NCBI RefSeq assembly: GCF_025802015.1 | Contig: NZ_JAOYFC010000001.1 | Location: 744,001 to 808,000, forward strand | Direction of reading: 5' to 3' | Source: Falsihalocynthiibacter halioticoli | GTDB lineage: Bacteria > Pseudomonadota > Alphaproteobacteria > Rhodobacterales > Rhodobacteraceae | DNA length: 64,000 nt | In this document: in pieces, positions 17,399 to 25,511 of the stretch | Position numbering within the stretch: the first letter of the stretch is position 1 | Layout: each line of letters opens with the position of its first letter | Notes under the pieces: generated by a model | What the model was told of the DNA's origin: nothing | What the model saw: the letters and a program-made list of their open reading frames with translations, nothing else | Databases searched by the model: none | Program-made: the position numbers and the translations under genes

Positions 17399-18907
17399 AT
17401 GGCCAAGCAAAAGAAACAGCCGCGACCCAAGGCAATTACGCCCAAAGGGTTCCGCGATTATTTTGGTGCCGAGGTTTCGGCCCGCAAAGACATGCTGGAC
17501 CGGATTGCCGAGGTATATCATCGCTATGGATTTGACGCGCTGGAAACCTCTGCGGTTGAGACCGTTGAGGCGCTCGGTAAATTCCTTCCTGATGTGGACC
17601 GCCCGAACGAAGGGGTTTTCGCATGGGAAGAGGATGATAGCGGTTGGGTCGCGTTGCGCTATGATATGACCGCACCGCTCGCTCGGGTATTCGCGCAGCA
17701 CCGCAATGATCTGCCGACACCCTATCGCCGTTATGCGATGGGTCCGGTTTGGCGCAATGAGAAGCCCGGTCCGGGGCGTTTTCGGCAGTTTTATCAATGT
17801 GATGCCGATACAGTAGGTACTGGCAGTGTTGCTGCCGATGCCGAGATTTGCGCGATGCTTTCCGACACGCTTGAAACCGTCGGCATTCCGCGCGGCGATT
17901 ACATTGTACGTGTGAATAACCGCAAGGTTCTTAACGGTGTGATGGAAGTTGCGGGGGTGCTTGACCCGACTGATCCGGATAAATTTGCGCATGAGCGCGG
18001 CATTGTATTGCGCGCGATTGATAAGCTTGACCGCCTCGGTGTGGACGGTGTGCGGGCGCTGCTTGGAGAAGGCCGCAAGGACGCAAGCGGCGACTATACC
18101 AAAGGCGCGGGCCTTACCGAAGCGCAGGCGGATGTTGTCATGGGCTTCATGGATGCCAAGCGGGACAGCGGAGCCGAAACGGTTGCGCGGCTTCGGGAGT
18201 TGGTTGGCGAAAGCAAAGTTGGCCAAGAGGGTGTTGCCGAGCTTGAGGAGATCGAAAGCTTGCTGGCCGCGCAGGGCTATGGCCCCGACAGGATTGAGAT
18301 TGATCCTTCCGTTGTGCGTGGCCTTGGCTACTACACCGGCCCTGTTTACGAAGCAGAGCTGACTTTTAAAGTGTTGGACGAGAAGGGCCGCAAACGGCAG
18401 TTTGGCTCTGTTGCGGGCGGCGGACGTTATGATGATCTGGTGAAGCGCTTCACAGGTCAGGCAGTTCCGGCAACGGGCATGTCGATCGGCGTTGATCGGC
18501 TTCTTGCTGCACTTCTCGCCAAGGGCCGCATCGACACCACACAAGAAGGCCCCGTGGTCGTGACCGTGATGGATAAGGGCCGCATGGCCGATTATCAGGG
18601 CATGGTCGCTGAACTTCGCAACGCGGGCATTCGCGCAGAAGTGTATCTGGGTAATCCGAAAAACTTCGGCAACCAACTCAAGTACGCAGACCGCCGCAAC
18701 GCGCCGATTGCCATCATTCAGGGCGGAGACGAGGCAGAGGCCGGTGTGGTACAGATCAAAGACCTGATCCTTGGCGCGAAAATTGCTGAAAACGCTACGC
18801 TTGAGGAGTGGAAATCCCGTCCAAGCCAGATCGAGGTGCCGCGCGATGAGTTGGTTGCGCAGGTACAGGCCATGCTAAAGGGGCAGCGCGATGACGCAGA
18901 AACCTGA
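17399..18907 (+). CDS. hisS: Histidyl-tRNA synthetase (alphaproteobacterial divergent type)
   Basis: Class II synthetase, 502 residues, charges tRNA-His. Motif 2 reads MGPVWRNEKPGPGRFRQFYQCD, unlike the RHERPQKGRYRQFHQ of E. coli, and the histidine-binding motif reads RGLGYYTGPVYE. Both features fit the alphaproteobacterial clade whose tRNA-His lacks the extra G at -1. ATG 17399 follows GAGGG by 5 bp and gives MAKQKKQPRPKAITPKGFRDYFG; another in-frame ATG lies 12 bp upstream. It is the first gene of hisS-hisZ-hisG, overlapping hisZ by 17 bp. Confidence 0.95.
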   Translation: MAKQKKQPRPKAITPKGFRDYFGAEVSARKDMLDRIAEVYHRYGFDALETSAVETVEALGKFLPDVDRPNEGVFAWEEDDSGWVALRYDMTAPLARVFAQHRNDLPTPYRRYAMGPVWRNEKPGPGRFRQFYQCDADTVGTGSVAADAEICAMLSDTLETVGIPRGDYIVRVNNRKVLNGVMEVAGVLDPTDPDKFAHERGIVLRAIDKLDRLGVDGVRALLGEGRKDASGDYTKGAGLTEAQADVVMGFMDAKRDSGAETVARLRELVGESKVGQEGVAELEEIESLLAAQGYGPDRIEIDPSVVRGLGYYTGPVYEAELTFKVLDEKGRKRQFGSVAGGGRYDDLVKRFTGQAVPATGMSIGVDRLLAALLAKGRIDTTQEGPVVVTVMDKGRMADYQGMVAELRNAGIRAEVYLGNPKNFGNQLKYADRRNAPIAIIQGGDEAEAGVVQIKDLILGAKIAENATLEEWKSRPSQIEVPRDELVAQVQAMLKGQRDDAET

Positions 18908-19997
18908 GGTCCGCGCTGAAGCTGCGCGGCTACAGGCCTTTTTCGCGGCCTCCGGCGCGCAGGTTGTGGATGCCGATATCCTGCAGCCCGCCGAAACCCT
19001 GCTCGACCTTTATGGCGAGGACATTCGCGCGCGTGCATACGTGACGAACGATCCGCTGCGCGGTGAACAAATGCTACGGCCTGATTTTACAGTGCCGGTT
19101 GTTCAGATGCATATGGACAGCGGCGCAAGCCCCGCGCGTTATGTTTATTCTGGCGAGGTTTTCCGCCGTCAGGAAGAAGATACAGATCGCGCGACAGAGT
19201 TTTTTCAGGTCGGCTACGAGATTTTTGACGGGGCAAATCCTGCGGCGTCCGATGCCGAAGTGTTTGCTTTGTTTCAAGAGGTTTTGTCCCCACTTGGGCT
19301 TCGCGCCGCAACCGGTGATATCGGGATTCTAAAGGCAGCTGTTGAGGGGCTGGCCACGAGTGAAGCACGCCGTGCCGCTTTGCTGCGCCACATCTGGCGG
19401 CCGCATCGTTTCCGCACGTTGCTTGACCGTTTTGGCGGGCGCACGCCTGTTGCGTCAAGCCGCGCGAAGCTTCTGAAAAATCTCGAAGATACAGAGGCTC
19501 AGGATCTGATTAAGGACGCAGGGCGCGTCATCGGATTGCGCCGACCGTCCGAGATTATCGCCCGTCTTGAGACACTCCAAGAAGATGCCAAAGAACCGAA
19601 TCTGAGCGAAACCGAAGTTGAGCTCCTTGAAACGATTATGCGGCTGCGCGAAACGGCTCCGAATGTGTTGGAAGCGCTGCGCGATATCGCGATTGATCTT
19701 CCATCGATTTCTAATGCCGTCGGGCAACTGTCCGCACGGCTTGATGCGCTTGCGGAGCTTGGTGTTGATGTGGATTCGCTCGATTTCGAGACGTCCTATG
19801 GCCGCAGCACGATGGAATATTACGACGGGTTTGTGTTCGGTTTTTACGTACACGGTCGCCCCGATTTGCCGCCCGTAGCAACCGGCGGGCGCTACGATGC
19901 GCTGACGCAGGTCTTGGGGCAGGGCAAATCCATCCCGGCGGTTGGCGGCGTTGTGCGCCCCGGCCTCACGTGGAAGATGCGGGAGGGCGCGCTATGA
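18891..19997 (+). CDS. hisZ: ATP phosphoribosyltransferase regulatory subunit HisZ
   Basis: A 368-residue HisS paralogue without aminoacylation activity that activates short-form HisG in the first step of histidine synthesis. It keeps the class II core (MLRPDFTVPVVQMHM; YSGEVFRRQEE; TEFFQVGYEIF) and ends in the motif 3-like block ATGGRYDAL. The start ATG lies within the end of hisS and the stop overlaps the hisG ATG (ATGA), so all three are probably translated from one message. Confidence 0.95.
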   Translation: MTQKPEVRAEAARLQAFFAASGAQVVDADILQPAETLLDLYGEDIRARAYVTNDPLRGEQMLRPDFTVPVVQMHMDSGASPARYVYSGEVFRRQEEDTDRATEFFQVGYEIFDGANPAASDAEVFALFQEVLSPLGLRAATGDIGILKAAVEGLATSEARRAALLRHIWRPHRFRTLLDRFGGRTPVASSRAKLLKNLEDTEAQDLIKDAGRVIGLRRPSEIIARLETLQEDAKEPNLSETEVELLETIMRLRETAPNVLEALRDIAIDLPSISNAVGQLSARLDALAELGVDVDSLDFETSYGRSTMEYYDGFVFGFYVHGRPDLPPVATGGRYDALTQVLGQGKSIPAVGGVVRPGLTWKMREGAL

Positions 19998-20707
19998 GCG
20001 ATGCTGCAACACTCAAGCTTGGTGTGCCGTCCAAAGGCCGTCTGATGGAGAAAACCTTCGACTGGTTTGGCGCACGTGGCGTCACCCTGCGCCGCACAGG
20101 GGCAGAGCGCGAATATGCCGGCGCGGTTGAGGGCGTTGATGGGTTGGAACTTGTGCTGCTGTCTGCCGGTGAAATCCCGCGCGAACTGGCCGCAGGGCGT
20201 ATTCATCTTGGCGTTACGGGAACTGATCTTATCCGCGAAAAACTCGCGGCTTGGGAAATGCAGGTTGCCGAGCTTGCGCCTATGGGATTTGGCCACGCTG
20301 ATCTGGTGATGGCCGTGCCACAATGTTGGGTGGATGTGGAAACGCTTGATGATTTGGACGCAGTGGCAGCGCAATTCCGCAAGACCCACGGGTTCCGGCT
20401 TCGGATTGCCACGAAGTACCACCGCCTTGTTCGGAATTTCTTGAAAGACCAAGGCGTTGCCGACTATCAGCTTGTTGATAGCCAAGGCGCGACCGAAGGC
20501 ACCGTAAAGCACGAAACCGCCGAGATGGTTGCTGATATCACCTCAACTGGTGATACGCTGCGCGCCAATCACCTCAAGGTGTTGAGCGATGGAGTGGTGC
20601 ATAAATCGCAAGCTACGCTTCTCAAATCGCGCAAGGCGGATTGGGATGGCGGCCGCCGCGAGATTCTACGCGCCCTTGAGACAGCTTTGCGTACGGCGGA
20701 CGAATAG
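19994..20707 (+). CDS. hisG: ATP phosphoribosyltransferase, short form
   Basis: Joins ATP and PRPP to start histidine synthesis. At 237 residues it is the short HisG that lacks the C-terminal regulatory domain and needs HisZ, which lies immediately upstream. It starts MSDAATLKLGVPSKGRLMEKT; the phosphate-binding segment is seen in ATEGTVKHETAEMVADITSTGDTLRAN at about 160-185. ATG 19994 overlaps the hisZ stop by 4 bp. Confidence 0.95.
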   Translation: MSDAATLKLGVPSKGRLMEKTFDWFGARGVTLRRTGAEREYAGAVEGVDGLELVLLSAGEIPRELAAGRIHLGVTGTDLIREKLAAWEMQVAELAPMGFGHADLVMAVPQCWVDVETLDDLDAVAAQFRKTHGFRLRIATKYHRLVRNFLKDQGVADYQLVDSQGATEGTVKHETAEMVADITSTGDTLRANHLKVLSDGVVHKSQATLLKSRKADWDGGRREILRALETALRTADE

Positions 20708-20708
20708 C

Positions 20709-21131
20709 CTAAAGAATGCCGATTTCGCCGAGTGCCGCTGCAAGTTCGGGCGGGAGGGGGCTTTCTTCTTTGTTGCTGCGCGTTAAATCAGGCGGCGCGT
20801 CCTCTGGCTTGAGGTAGCGCCACCCTTGAAAGGCGCGGCGGGGAGTGGGCTGTATGCGGATAAGTTCGGGGTCCATGATGATGGCGCAGCGGCGGATACC
20901 GTCGTCTCCGATTACCTCATCAAGCTGCAACACTTTTTGCCGAGCAAGCATAACCCCTTTGATCACCCAAAAGAGCGAGCCGCCATCAAGCAATTCAGCC
21001 TCTCGTTTTGGCCACATACGGGTGACGTGGCGGGTTGGTGTTTCGGGCGTGGGGTAATGGGCGGCGCGGTATGATTCCAGATGTTCGAGGGAATCGATGC
21101 CGACGCAGAGCTTTACTAGATGTATGGTCAT
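20709..21131 (-). CDS. DUF1489 family protein
   Basis: A 140-residue protein matching the alphaproteobacterial DUF1489 family: TIHLVKLCVGIDSLEHL at the start, HVTRMWPKREAELLDGGSLFWVIKGVMLARQ in the middle and RRAFQGWRYLKPEDAP near residue 110. The family has no known function. It converges with hisG (1 bp apart) and is divergent from nrdJ, sharing the region that holds the NrdR-like box. Confidence 0.88.
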   Translation of the reverse strand: MTIHLVKLCVGIDSLEHLESYRAAHYPTPETPTRHVTRMWPKREAELLDGGSLFWVIKGVMLARQKVLQLDEVIGDDGIRRCAIIMDPELIRIQPTPRRAFQGWRYLKPEDAPPDLTRSNKEESPLPPELAAALGEIGIL

Positions 21132-21143
21132 TTCTTCCGCTCA

Positions 21144-21159
21144 CCCCAATATATTGCGG
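21144..21159. promoter_or_regulatory. NrdR-type box upstream of nrdJ
   Basis: CCCCAATATATTGCGG contains the perfect core CAATATATTG (21147-21156), matching the NrdR consensus CwATATwG region. A short inverted repeat CGGGA-ATTTA-TCCCG follows directly. A clear second box one or three helical turns away was not seen; the best partner at 21175-21190 is weak. The box lies in the nrdJ/DUF1489 divergent region. Confidence 0.6.
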
Positions 21160-21212
21160 GAATTTATCCCGTTTCCGTTGCGATAATAAGGCATCATCCC
21201 CCCGAAAGGCAA

Positions 21213-21241
21213 TTGACCAAAACGCGATTGCCGCCTAATGT
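21213..21241 (+). promoter_or_regulatory. Candidate nrdJ promoter
   Basis: TTGACC and TAATGT separated by exactly 17 bp, placing the start of transcription about 30 bp before the nrdJ ATG. The -35 is a 5/6 match; the -10 is weaker. Confidence 0.45.
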
Positions 21242-21278
21242 GGAAGGCCCTTTCAACGCCAGAGCAGGATACCCGTAA

Positions 21279-23543
21279 ATGAGCCGTTTCTCCGCCCCTA
21301 TCGCCGAGCAAATCTGGGATATGAAATACCGGTTCAAAAAGGCCGACGGCACCGCAATTGATGCGAGTGTTGAAGATAGCTGGCGGCGGATTGCGCGCTC
21401 GCTTGCCTCGGTCGAGGACAAGCCCGAGGCGTGGGAAGGCAAGTTTTATGACGCGCTTGAGGACTTCAAATACCTCCCCGCGGGCCGGATCACGGCGGGC
21501 GCTGGAACGGGGCGGGCTGTTACGCTGTTCAACTGCTTTGTGATGGGGACGATTCCAGACAGCATGGGCGGCATTTTCGACATGCTCAAAGAGGCCGCGC
21601 TTACCATGCAGCAGGGCGGCGGCATCGGCTATGATTTCAGTACCATTCGCCCCAAAGGCGCGGATGTGAAGGGCGTTGCGGCGGATGCTTCTGGCCCGCT
21701 GTCGTTCATGGATGTCTGGGATGCGATGTGCCGCACAATTATGTCCGCGGGTTCGCGCCGTGGTGCGATGATGGCGACCATGCGGTGCGACCACCCCGAC
21801 ATCGAGGATTTTATCACTGCCAAGAAGGATTCTGCACGCCTGCGGATGTTCAACCTTTCTGTGCTTGTGACCGATGATTTTATGGAAGCGGTGAAGGCCG
21901 ATGGCTCGTGGGATCTCAAGTTTAATGGAAAGATTTACCACACCGTTCAGGCGCGCGACCTTTGGAACAAAATCATGCGCGGCACCTATGACTATGCCGA
22001 GCCAGGTGTGATTTTCATCGACCGGATCAATCAGGCCAACAACCTGAGCTATTGCGAAACCATCGCTGCGACAAACCCTTGTGGCGAGCAGCCTTTGCCG
22101 CCCTATGGCGCGTGTTTGCTCGGGTCGATCAATCTTGCGCGGTTGGTCTCCGAGCCGTTTGAGGATGCCGCAGCACTTGACGAAAGCGCGCTCTCTGATC
22201 TTGTCGAAACCGCCGTCCGTATGATGGATAACGTGGTCGACGAAAGTAAATTTCCGCTTGAAGCACAGGCGCAAGAAGCCGCAGCGAAGCGCCGGATTGG
22301 CCTTGGTGTGACGGGCCTTGCTGATGCACTTCTCATGGTTGGCTTGAAATACGGAACAGAAGAAGCCGCCGAGCAGACCGAGGCGTGGATGAAATCCATC
22401 GCGCGGGCCGCTTATCTTGCTTCTGTCGAGCTTGCTAAGGAAAAGGGGCCGTTCCCGCTCTTTGATGCCGACAAGTATCTTGCCTCCGGCACCATGCAAG
22501 CGATGGATGAAGATGTACGCGAAGCAATCCGCACCCACGGTATCCGTAATGCGCTCCTGACTTCGATTGCCCCAACCGGCACCATCAGCCTCTATGCGGG
22601 GAACGTGTCGAGCGGGATCGAACCTGTCTTTGCTTATGCCTATACTCGGAAGGTCTTGCAGAAAGACGGCTCGCGCACTGAAGAGGAAGTGGTGGATTAC
22701 GCCGTGAACCTTTGGCGAGAAAAGTTCGGTGATAAAGAACTGCCCGAGTATTTCGTTAACGCTCAAACCCTCGCGCCGCTTGATCATGTGCGCATGCAGG
22801 CCGCTGCACAGAAGTGGATCGATAGCTCGATTTCCAAAACGATCAACTGCCCCGAAGATATCAGCTTTGAGGATTTCAAAGAGGTCTATATGGCCGCGTG
22901 GGATCAGGGCTGTAAGGGCTGCACCACTTATCGGCCAAACGATGTGACCGGGTCGGTGCTTAGTGTTTCGAGCGAAAGCGAAGCGGCTCCCGAAGTGGAT
23001 GAGGGCGCGGATGTTGTTTATATTTCCGAGCCGCTCGACCGTCCGCAAGCACTTGAAGGCAATACGTATAAACTCAAGTGGCCAGATTCCGAGCATGCGA
23101 TTTACATTACGGTGAATGACGTGGTGATCGGCGGGCATCGCCGTCCGTTCGAGGTATTTATCAACTCCAAGAACATGGAGCATTTCGCGTGGACTGTGGC
23201 GCTCACCCGCATGATCTCTGCGGTATTCCGTCGGGGTGGGGATGTGTCGTTTGTGGTTGAAGAGCTAAAGGCGGTGTTTGACCCGCGCGGTGGCGCATGG
23301 ATGGAAGGGAAGTATATTCCGTCGATTCTTGCGGCCATTGGTGGCGTGATTGAACGGCACCTGATCGTGACTGGCTTTATCGAAGGCGAGGGCATGGGGC
23401 TGAAGGTTGATCCGCAGGCCGATGTTGTTGCTCTTGGCGGTGCGCCGCGCGGAAAAGCGTGCCCATCCTGTGGGCAATATAGCCTTCGCATGGTCGAGGG
23501 GTGCATGACATGCACCGACTGCGGCCACAGCAAGTGCGGCTAA
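21279..23543 (+). CDS. nrdJ: Adenosylcobalamin-dependent ribonucleotide reductase (class II)
   Basis: Makes deoxyribonucleotides with a B12-generated radical. 754 residues. The active-site motif NPCGE lies at 266-270, with the radical Cys at 268; the first redox Cys is Cys86 in TLFNCFVMG. Loop residues GSRRGAMM, ATNPCGEQPLPPYGACLLGSIN and APTGTIS are all present. The C terminus carries a Cys-rich tail (ACPSC...CMTCTDCGHSKCG). It works with or without oxygen, fitting a marine alphaproteobacterium. No cobalamin riboswitch is visible in the 147-bp leader region; a NrdR-like box is. Confidence 0.96.
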   Translation: MSRFSAPIAEQIWDMKYRFKKADGTAIDASVEDSWRRIARSLASVEDKPEAWEGKFYDALEDFKYLPAGRITAGAGTGRAVTLFNCFVMGTIPDSMGGIFDMLKEAALTMQQGGGIGYDFSTIRPKGADVKGVAADASGPLSFMDVWDAMCRTIMSAGSRRGAMMATMRCDHPDIEDFITAKKDSARLRMFNLSVLVTDDFMEAVKADGSWDLKFNGKIYHTVQARDLWNKIMRGTYDYAEPGVIFIDRINQANNLSYCETIAATNPCGEQPLPPYGACLLGSINLARLVSEPFEDAAALDESALSDLVETAVRMMDNVVDESKFPLEAQAQEAAAKRRIGLGVTGLADALLMVGLKYGTEEAAEQTEAWMKSIARAAYLASVELAKEKGPFPLFDADKYLASGTMQAMDEDVREAIRTHGIRNALLTSIAPTGTISLYAGNVSSGIEPVFAYAYTRKVLQKDGSRTEEEVVDYAVNLWREKFGDKELPEYFVNAQTLAPLDHVRMQAAAQKWIDSSISKTINCPEDISFEDFKEVYMAAWDQGCKGCTTYRPNDVTGSVLSVSSESEAAPEVDEGADVVYISEPLDRPQALEGNTYKLKWPDSEHAIYITVNDVVIGGHRRPFEVFINSKNMEHFAWTVALTRMISAVFRRGGDVSFVVEELKAVFDPRGGAWMEGKYIPSILAAIGGVIERHLIVTGFIEGEGMGLKVDPQADVVALGGAPRGKACPSCGQYSLRMVEGCMTCTDCGHSKCG

Positions 23544-23546
23544 GAC

Positions 23547-24098
23547 CTAGCTCTCGATAGAGGTTAGTTTTGCAAGAAGCGCGGGCGTGTTGCTGACGCC
23601 CAGCTTGCGCAAGAGGCGCGCGCGCACGTCTTCGATCGTGCGGGGCGAGAGGCTAAGCTGCTGAGCGATTTCCTTGCTGGTCCGACCGTGGCTAAGGTGG
23701 CGGACGACCTGACGTTCACGCGGCGTGAGGCTCACGCGCTCTGGGGTTTCCGTCATTGCGGCAAAGCTCATTACTACGCGGGCAAGAGGCGCTTCGGGCG
23801 TGAGCGTGCGCGCGCGGAACTTGCACCAAAATCGCTGTCCGTCTCGGCGCTGCATGATACGCTCGTCTGAATATGTCCCGCCTGATTTCAGGTGTTCGAT
23901 GCCGATATCCCGAATGCTCTCAAATTCTTGGTAAGTGCCATAAAGAATCTGAAACGACTCGCCTATCAGCTGCTTCTTTGTATAGCCAAAGAGCGTCGCA
24001 AACGTGCCGTTGCAGGATTTAATGATGCGGTTTTCCGACATCACTATTCCGATTGGACATTCTTCAAATGCCAGTTGTTCAAGGTCGTTCATGTCCAT
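23547..24098 (-). CDS. PAS domain - LuxR-type HTH transcriptional regulator
   Basis: 183 residues: a single PAS domain at about 8-110 (AFEECPIGIVMSENRIIKSCNGTFATLFGYTKKQLIG) joined to a LuxR/GerE helix-turn-helix at about 120-180 (LTPRERQVVRHLSHGRTSKEIAQQLSLSPRTIEDVRARLLRKLGV). There is no receiver or kinase domain, so the PAS domain probably senses a ligand directly. The gene converges with nrdJ and is divergent from the M20/ABC operon, with a perfect palindrome between the two starts. It is the obvious candidate regulator of that operon and probably of itself. Confidence 0.9.
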   Translation of the reverse strand: MDMNDLEQLAFEECPIGIVMSENRIIKSCNGTFATLFGYTKKQLIGESFQILYGTYQEFESIRDIGIEHLKSGGTYSDERIMQRRDGQRFWCKFRARTLTPEAPLARVVMSFAAMTETPERVSLTPRERQVVRHLSHGRTSKEIAQQLSLSPRTIEDVRARLLRKLGVSNTPALLAKLTSIES

Positions 24099-24129
24099 TT
24101 CGGTGGGAGCTTTCTTCTGTCACCGTGTT

Positions 24130-24151
24130 TATACGGTATTGATACCGTATA
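24130..24151. promoter_or_regulatory. Perfect palindromic operator between the PAS-LuxR gene and the M20 operon
   Basis: Half sites TATACGGTAT and ATACCGTATA are exact reverse complements separated by TG: a 22-bp operator-like palindrome. It lies 32 bp upstream of the regulator ATG and 46 bp upstream of the M20 ATG, so it can reach both promoters. Size and symmetry suit a dimeric LuxR-type HTH. Confidence 0.75.
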
Positions 24152-24197
24152 TATTGCGCGTCATGCTCCGTTAAGTCAATCGCAATGGGAGAGATGG

Positions 24198-25511
24198 ATG
24201 GACTACGGAGCAAAGCTTGACGCGGAAATCGAAGCGCGGCGCGATGATCTTATTGCCCTAACTCAAGACCTGATCCGTATACCAACACTTAACCCACCCG
24301 GTGATTGCTATCTGGAGATTTGCGAATACCTCCGTGATCGGTTGGCCACTAAAGGCTTTGATGTGCAGCTTGTGCGAGCAGAAGGCGCGATTGGCGATTC
24401 TGACAAATACCCTCGCTGGAATGTTGTCGCTCGACGCGAAGGCGCGCATTCTGGTGAATGTGTGCATTTCAACTCGCATACCGATGTTGTCGAAGTTGGC
24501 CGCGACTGGACCTATGATCCGTTCGGCGGTGAGCTAGACGACGGCAAGATTTACGGGCGCGGCGCATGCGATATGAAGGGTGGCCTTGCTACATCGATCA
24601 TCGCGGCCGAGGTTTTTGTTGACCTTTTCCCAGAGTTTTCTGGCGCGGTCGAAATTTCGGGAACGGCGGACGAGGAATCTGGCGGTTATGGTGGCGTGGC
24701 GTACCTTGCTGAAAAGGGGTTCTTCGCGCCGGAGCGTGTTCAGCATGTGATTATTCCGGAGCCGCTCAACAAAGACCGAATTTGCTTGGGGCATCGCGGC
24801 GTTTGGTGGGCCGAGCTTGAGACATTCGGCGAGATTGCGCATGGCTCCATGCCATTCCTCGGAGACTGCGCTGTTCGGCATATGGGTGCTGTTGTGCACG
24901 AGATGGAACAGAGCCTGTTCCCCGCGCTCGCTGAGAAACGCACCGACATGCCCGTTGTGCCAGAAGGGGCCAAGCAATCAACGCTCAACATCAACTCAAT
25001 GCACGGCGGTATGGAAGAGCCGGAGGCCGATTATACCGGTTATCCTTCGGCCTGTGTTCCCGATAGCTGCCGCATGGTGCTCGACCGCCGATTCCTCATC
25101 GAAGAGGACATCAAAGACGTTCAGGCTGAAATTCAATCCGTACTCGACAAGGTAAAAGCGGAGCGCGACACGTTCCGTTATGATTTGCGCGAAATGCATC
25201 GTGTTTTGCCGACCATGACAGAAAAAGACGCGCCCGTTGTCACAACAGTGGCCGAAGCCATTCAGGATATCATTGGCGCACCCGCAGAATATGTTGTCTC
25301 TCCAGGGACTTACGACCAGAAACACATCGACAGAATTGGTAAGCTCAAGAACTGTATCGCCTATGGGCCAGGAATTCTCGATCTCGCGCATAAGCCAGAC
25401 GAGTATATTGGCGTTGAAGATATGGTGGATTCTGCGAAAGTAATGGCGCGCAGCTTGGTCAAGATCCTTCTTGGCCATGATGAGATAACAGTTGGAGAAC
25501 CAAAAATATGA
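24198..25511 (+). CDS. M20 family metallohydrolase (ArgE/DapE-like deacylase)
   Basis: 437-residue cytoplasmic zinc amidohydrolase. Metal ligands and catalytic residues are visible: His94 and Asp96 (NSHTD), Asp125 (GRGACDMKGG), Glu159-Glu160 (GTADEESGG), and a C-terminal metal-ligand His segment (GTYDQKHIDRIG). ATG 24198 is preceded by GGGAGAG; the frame is open far upstream but that part crosses the operator and resembles nothing. It is the first gene of an eight-gene operon and overlaps the binding-protein gene by 4 bp. Homologues remove acyl groups from amino acids or split small amides; the substrate here is unknown. Confidence 0.92.
   Translation: MDYGAKLDAEIEARRDDLIALTQDLIRIPTLNPPGDCYLEICEYLRDRLATKGFDVQLVRAEGAIGDSDKYPRWNVVARREGAHSGECVHFNSHTDVVEVGRDWTYDPFGGELDDGKIYGRGACDMKGGLATSIIAAEVFVDLFPEFSGAVEISGTADEESGGYGGVAYLAEKGFFAPERVQHVIIPEPLNKDRICLGHRGVWWAELETFGEIAHGSMPFLGDCAVRHMGAVVHEMEQSLFPALAEKRTDMPVVPEGAKQSTLNINSMHGGMEEPEADYTGYPSACVPDSCRMVLDRRFLIEEDIKDVQAEIQSVLDKVKAERDTFRYDLREMHRVLPTMTEKDAPVVTTVAEAIQDIIGAPAEYVVSPGTYDQKHIDRIGKLKNCIAYGPGILDLAHKPDEYIGVEDMVDSAKVMARSLVKILLGHDEITVGEPKI

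Noticed and set aside
21160..21278. Cobalamin riboswitch upstream of nrdJ
   Set aside because: Too little space and no B12-box-like segment visible.
21141..23183. 680-codon open frame antisense to nrdJ
   Set aside because: Mirror of the strong codon bias of nrdJ; no start signal and no recognisable domain.
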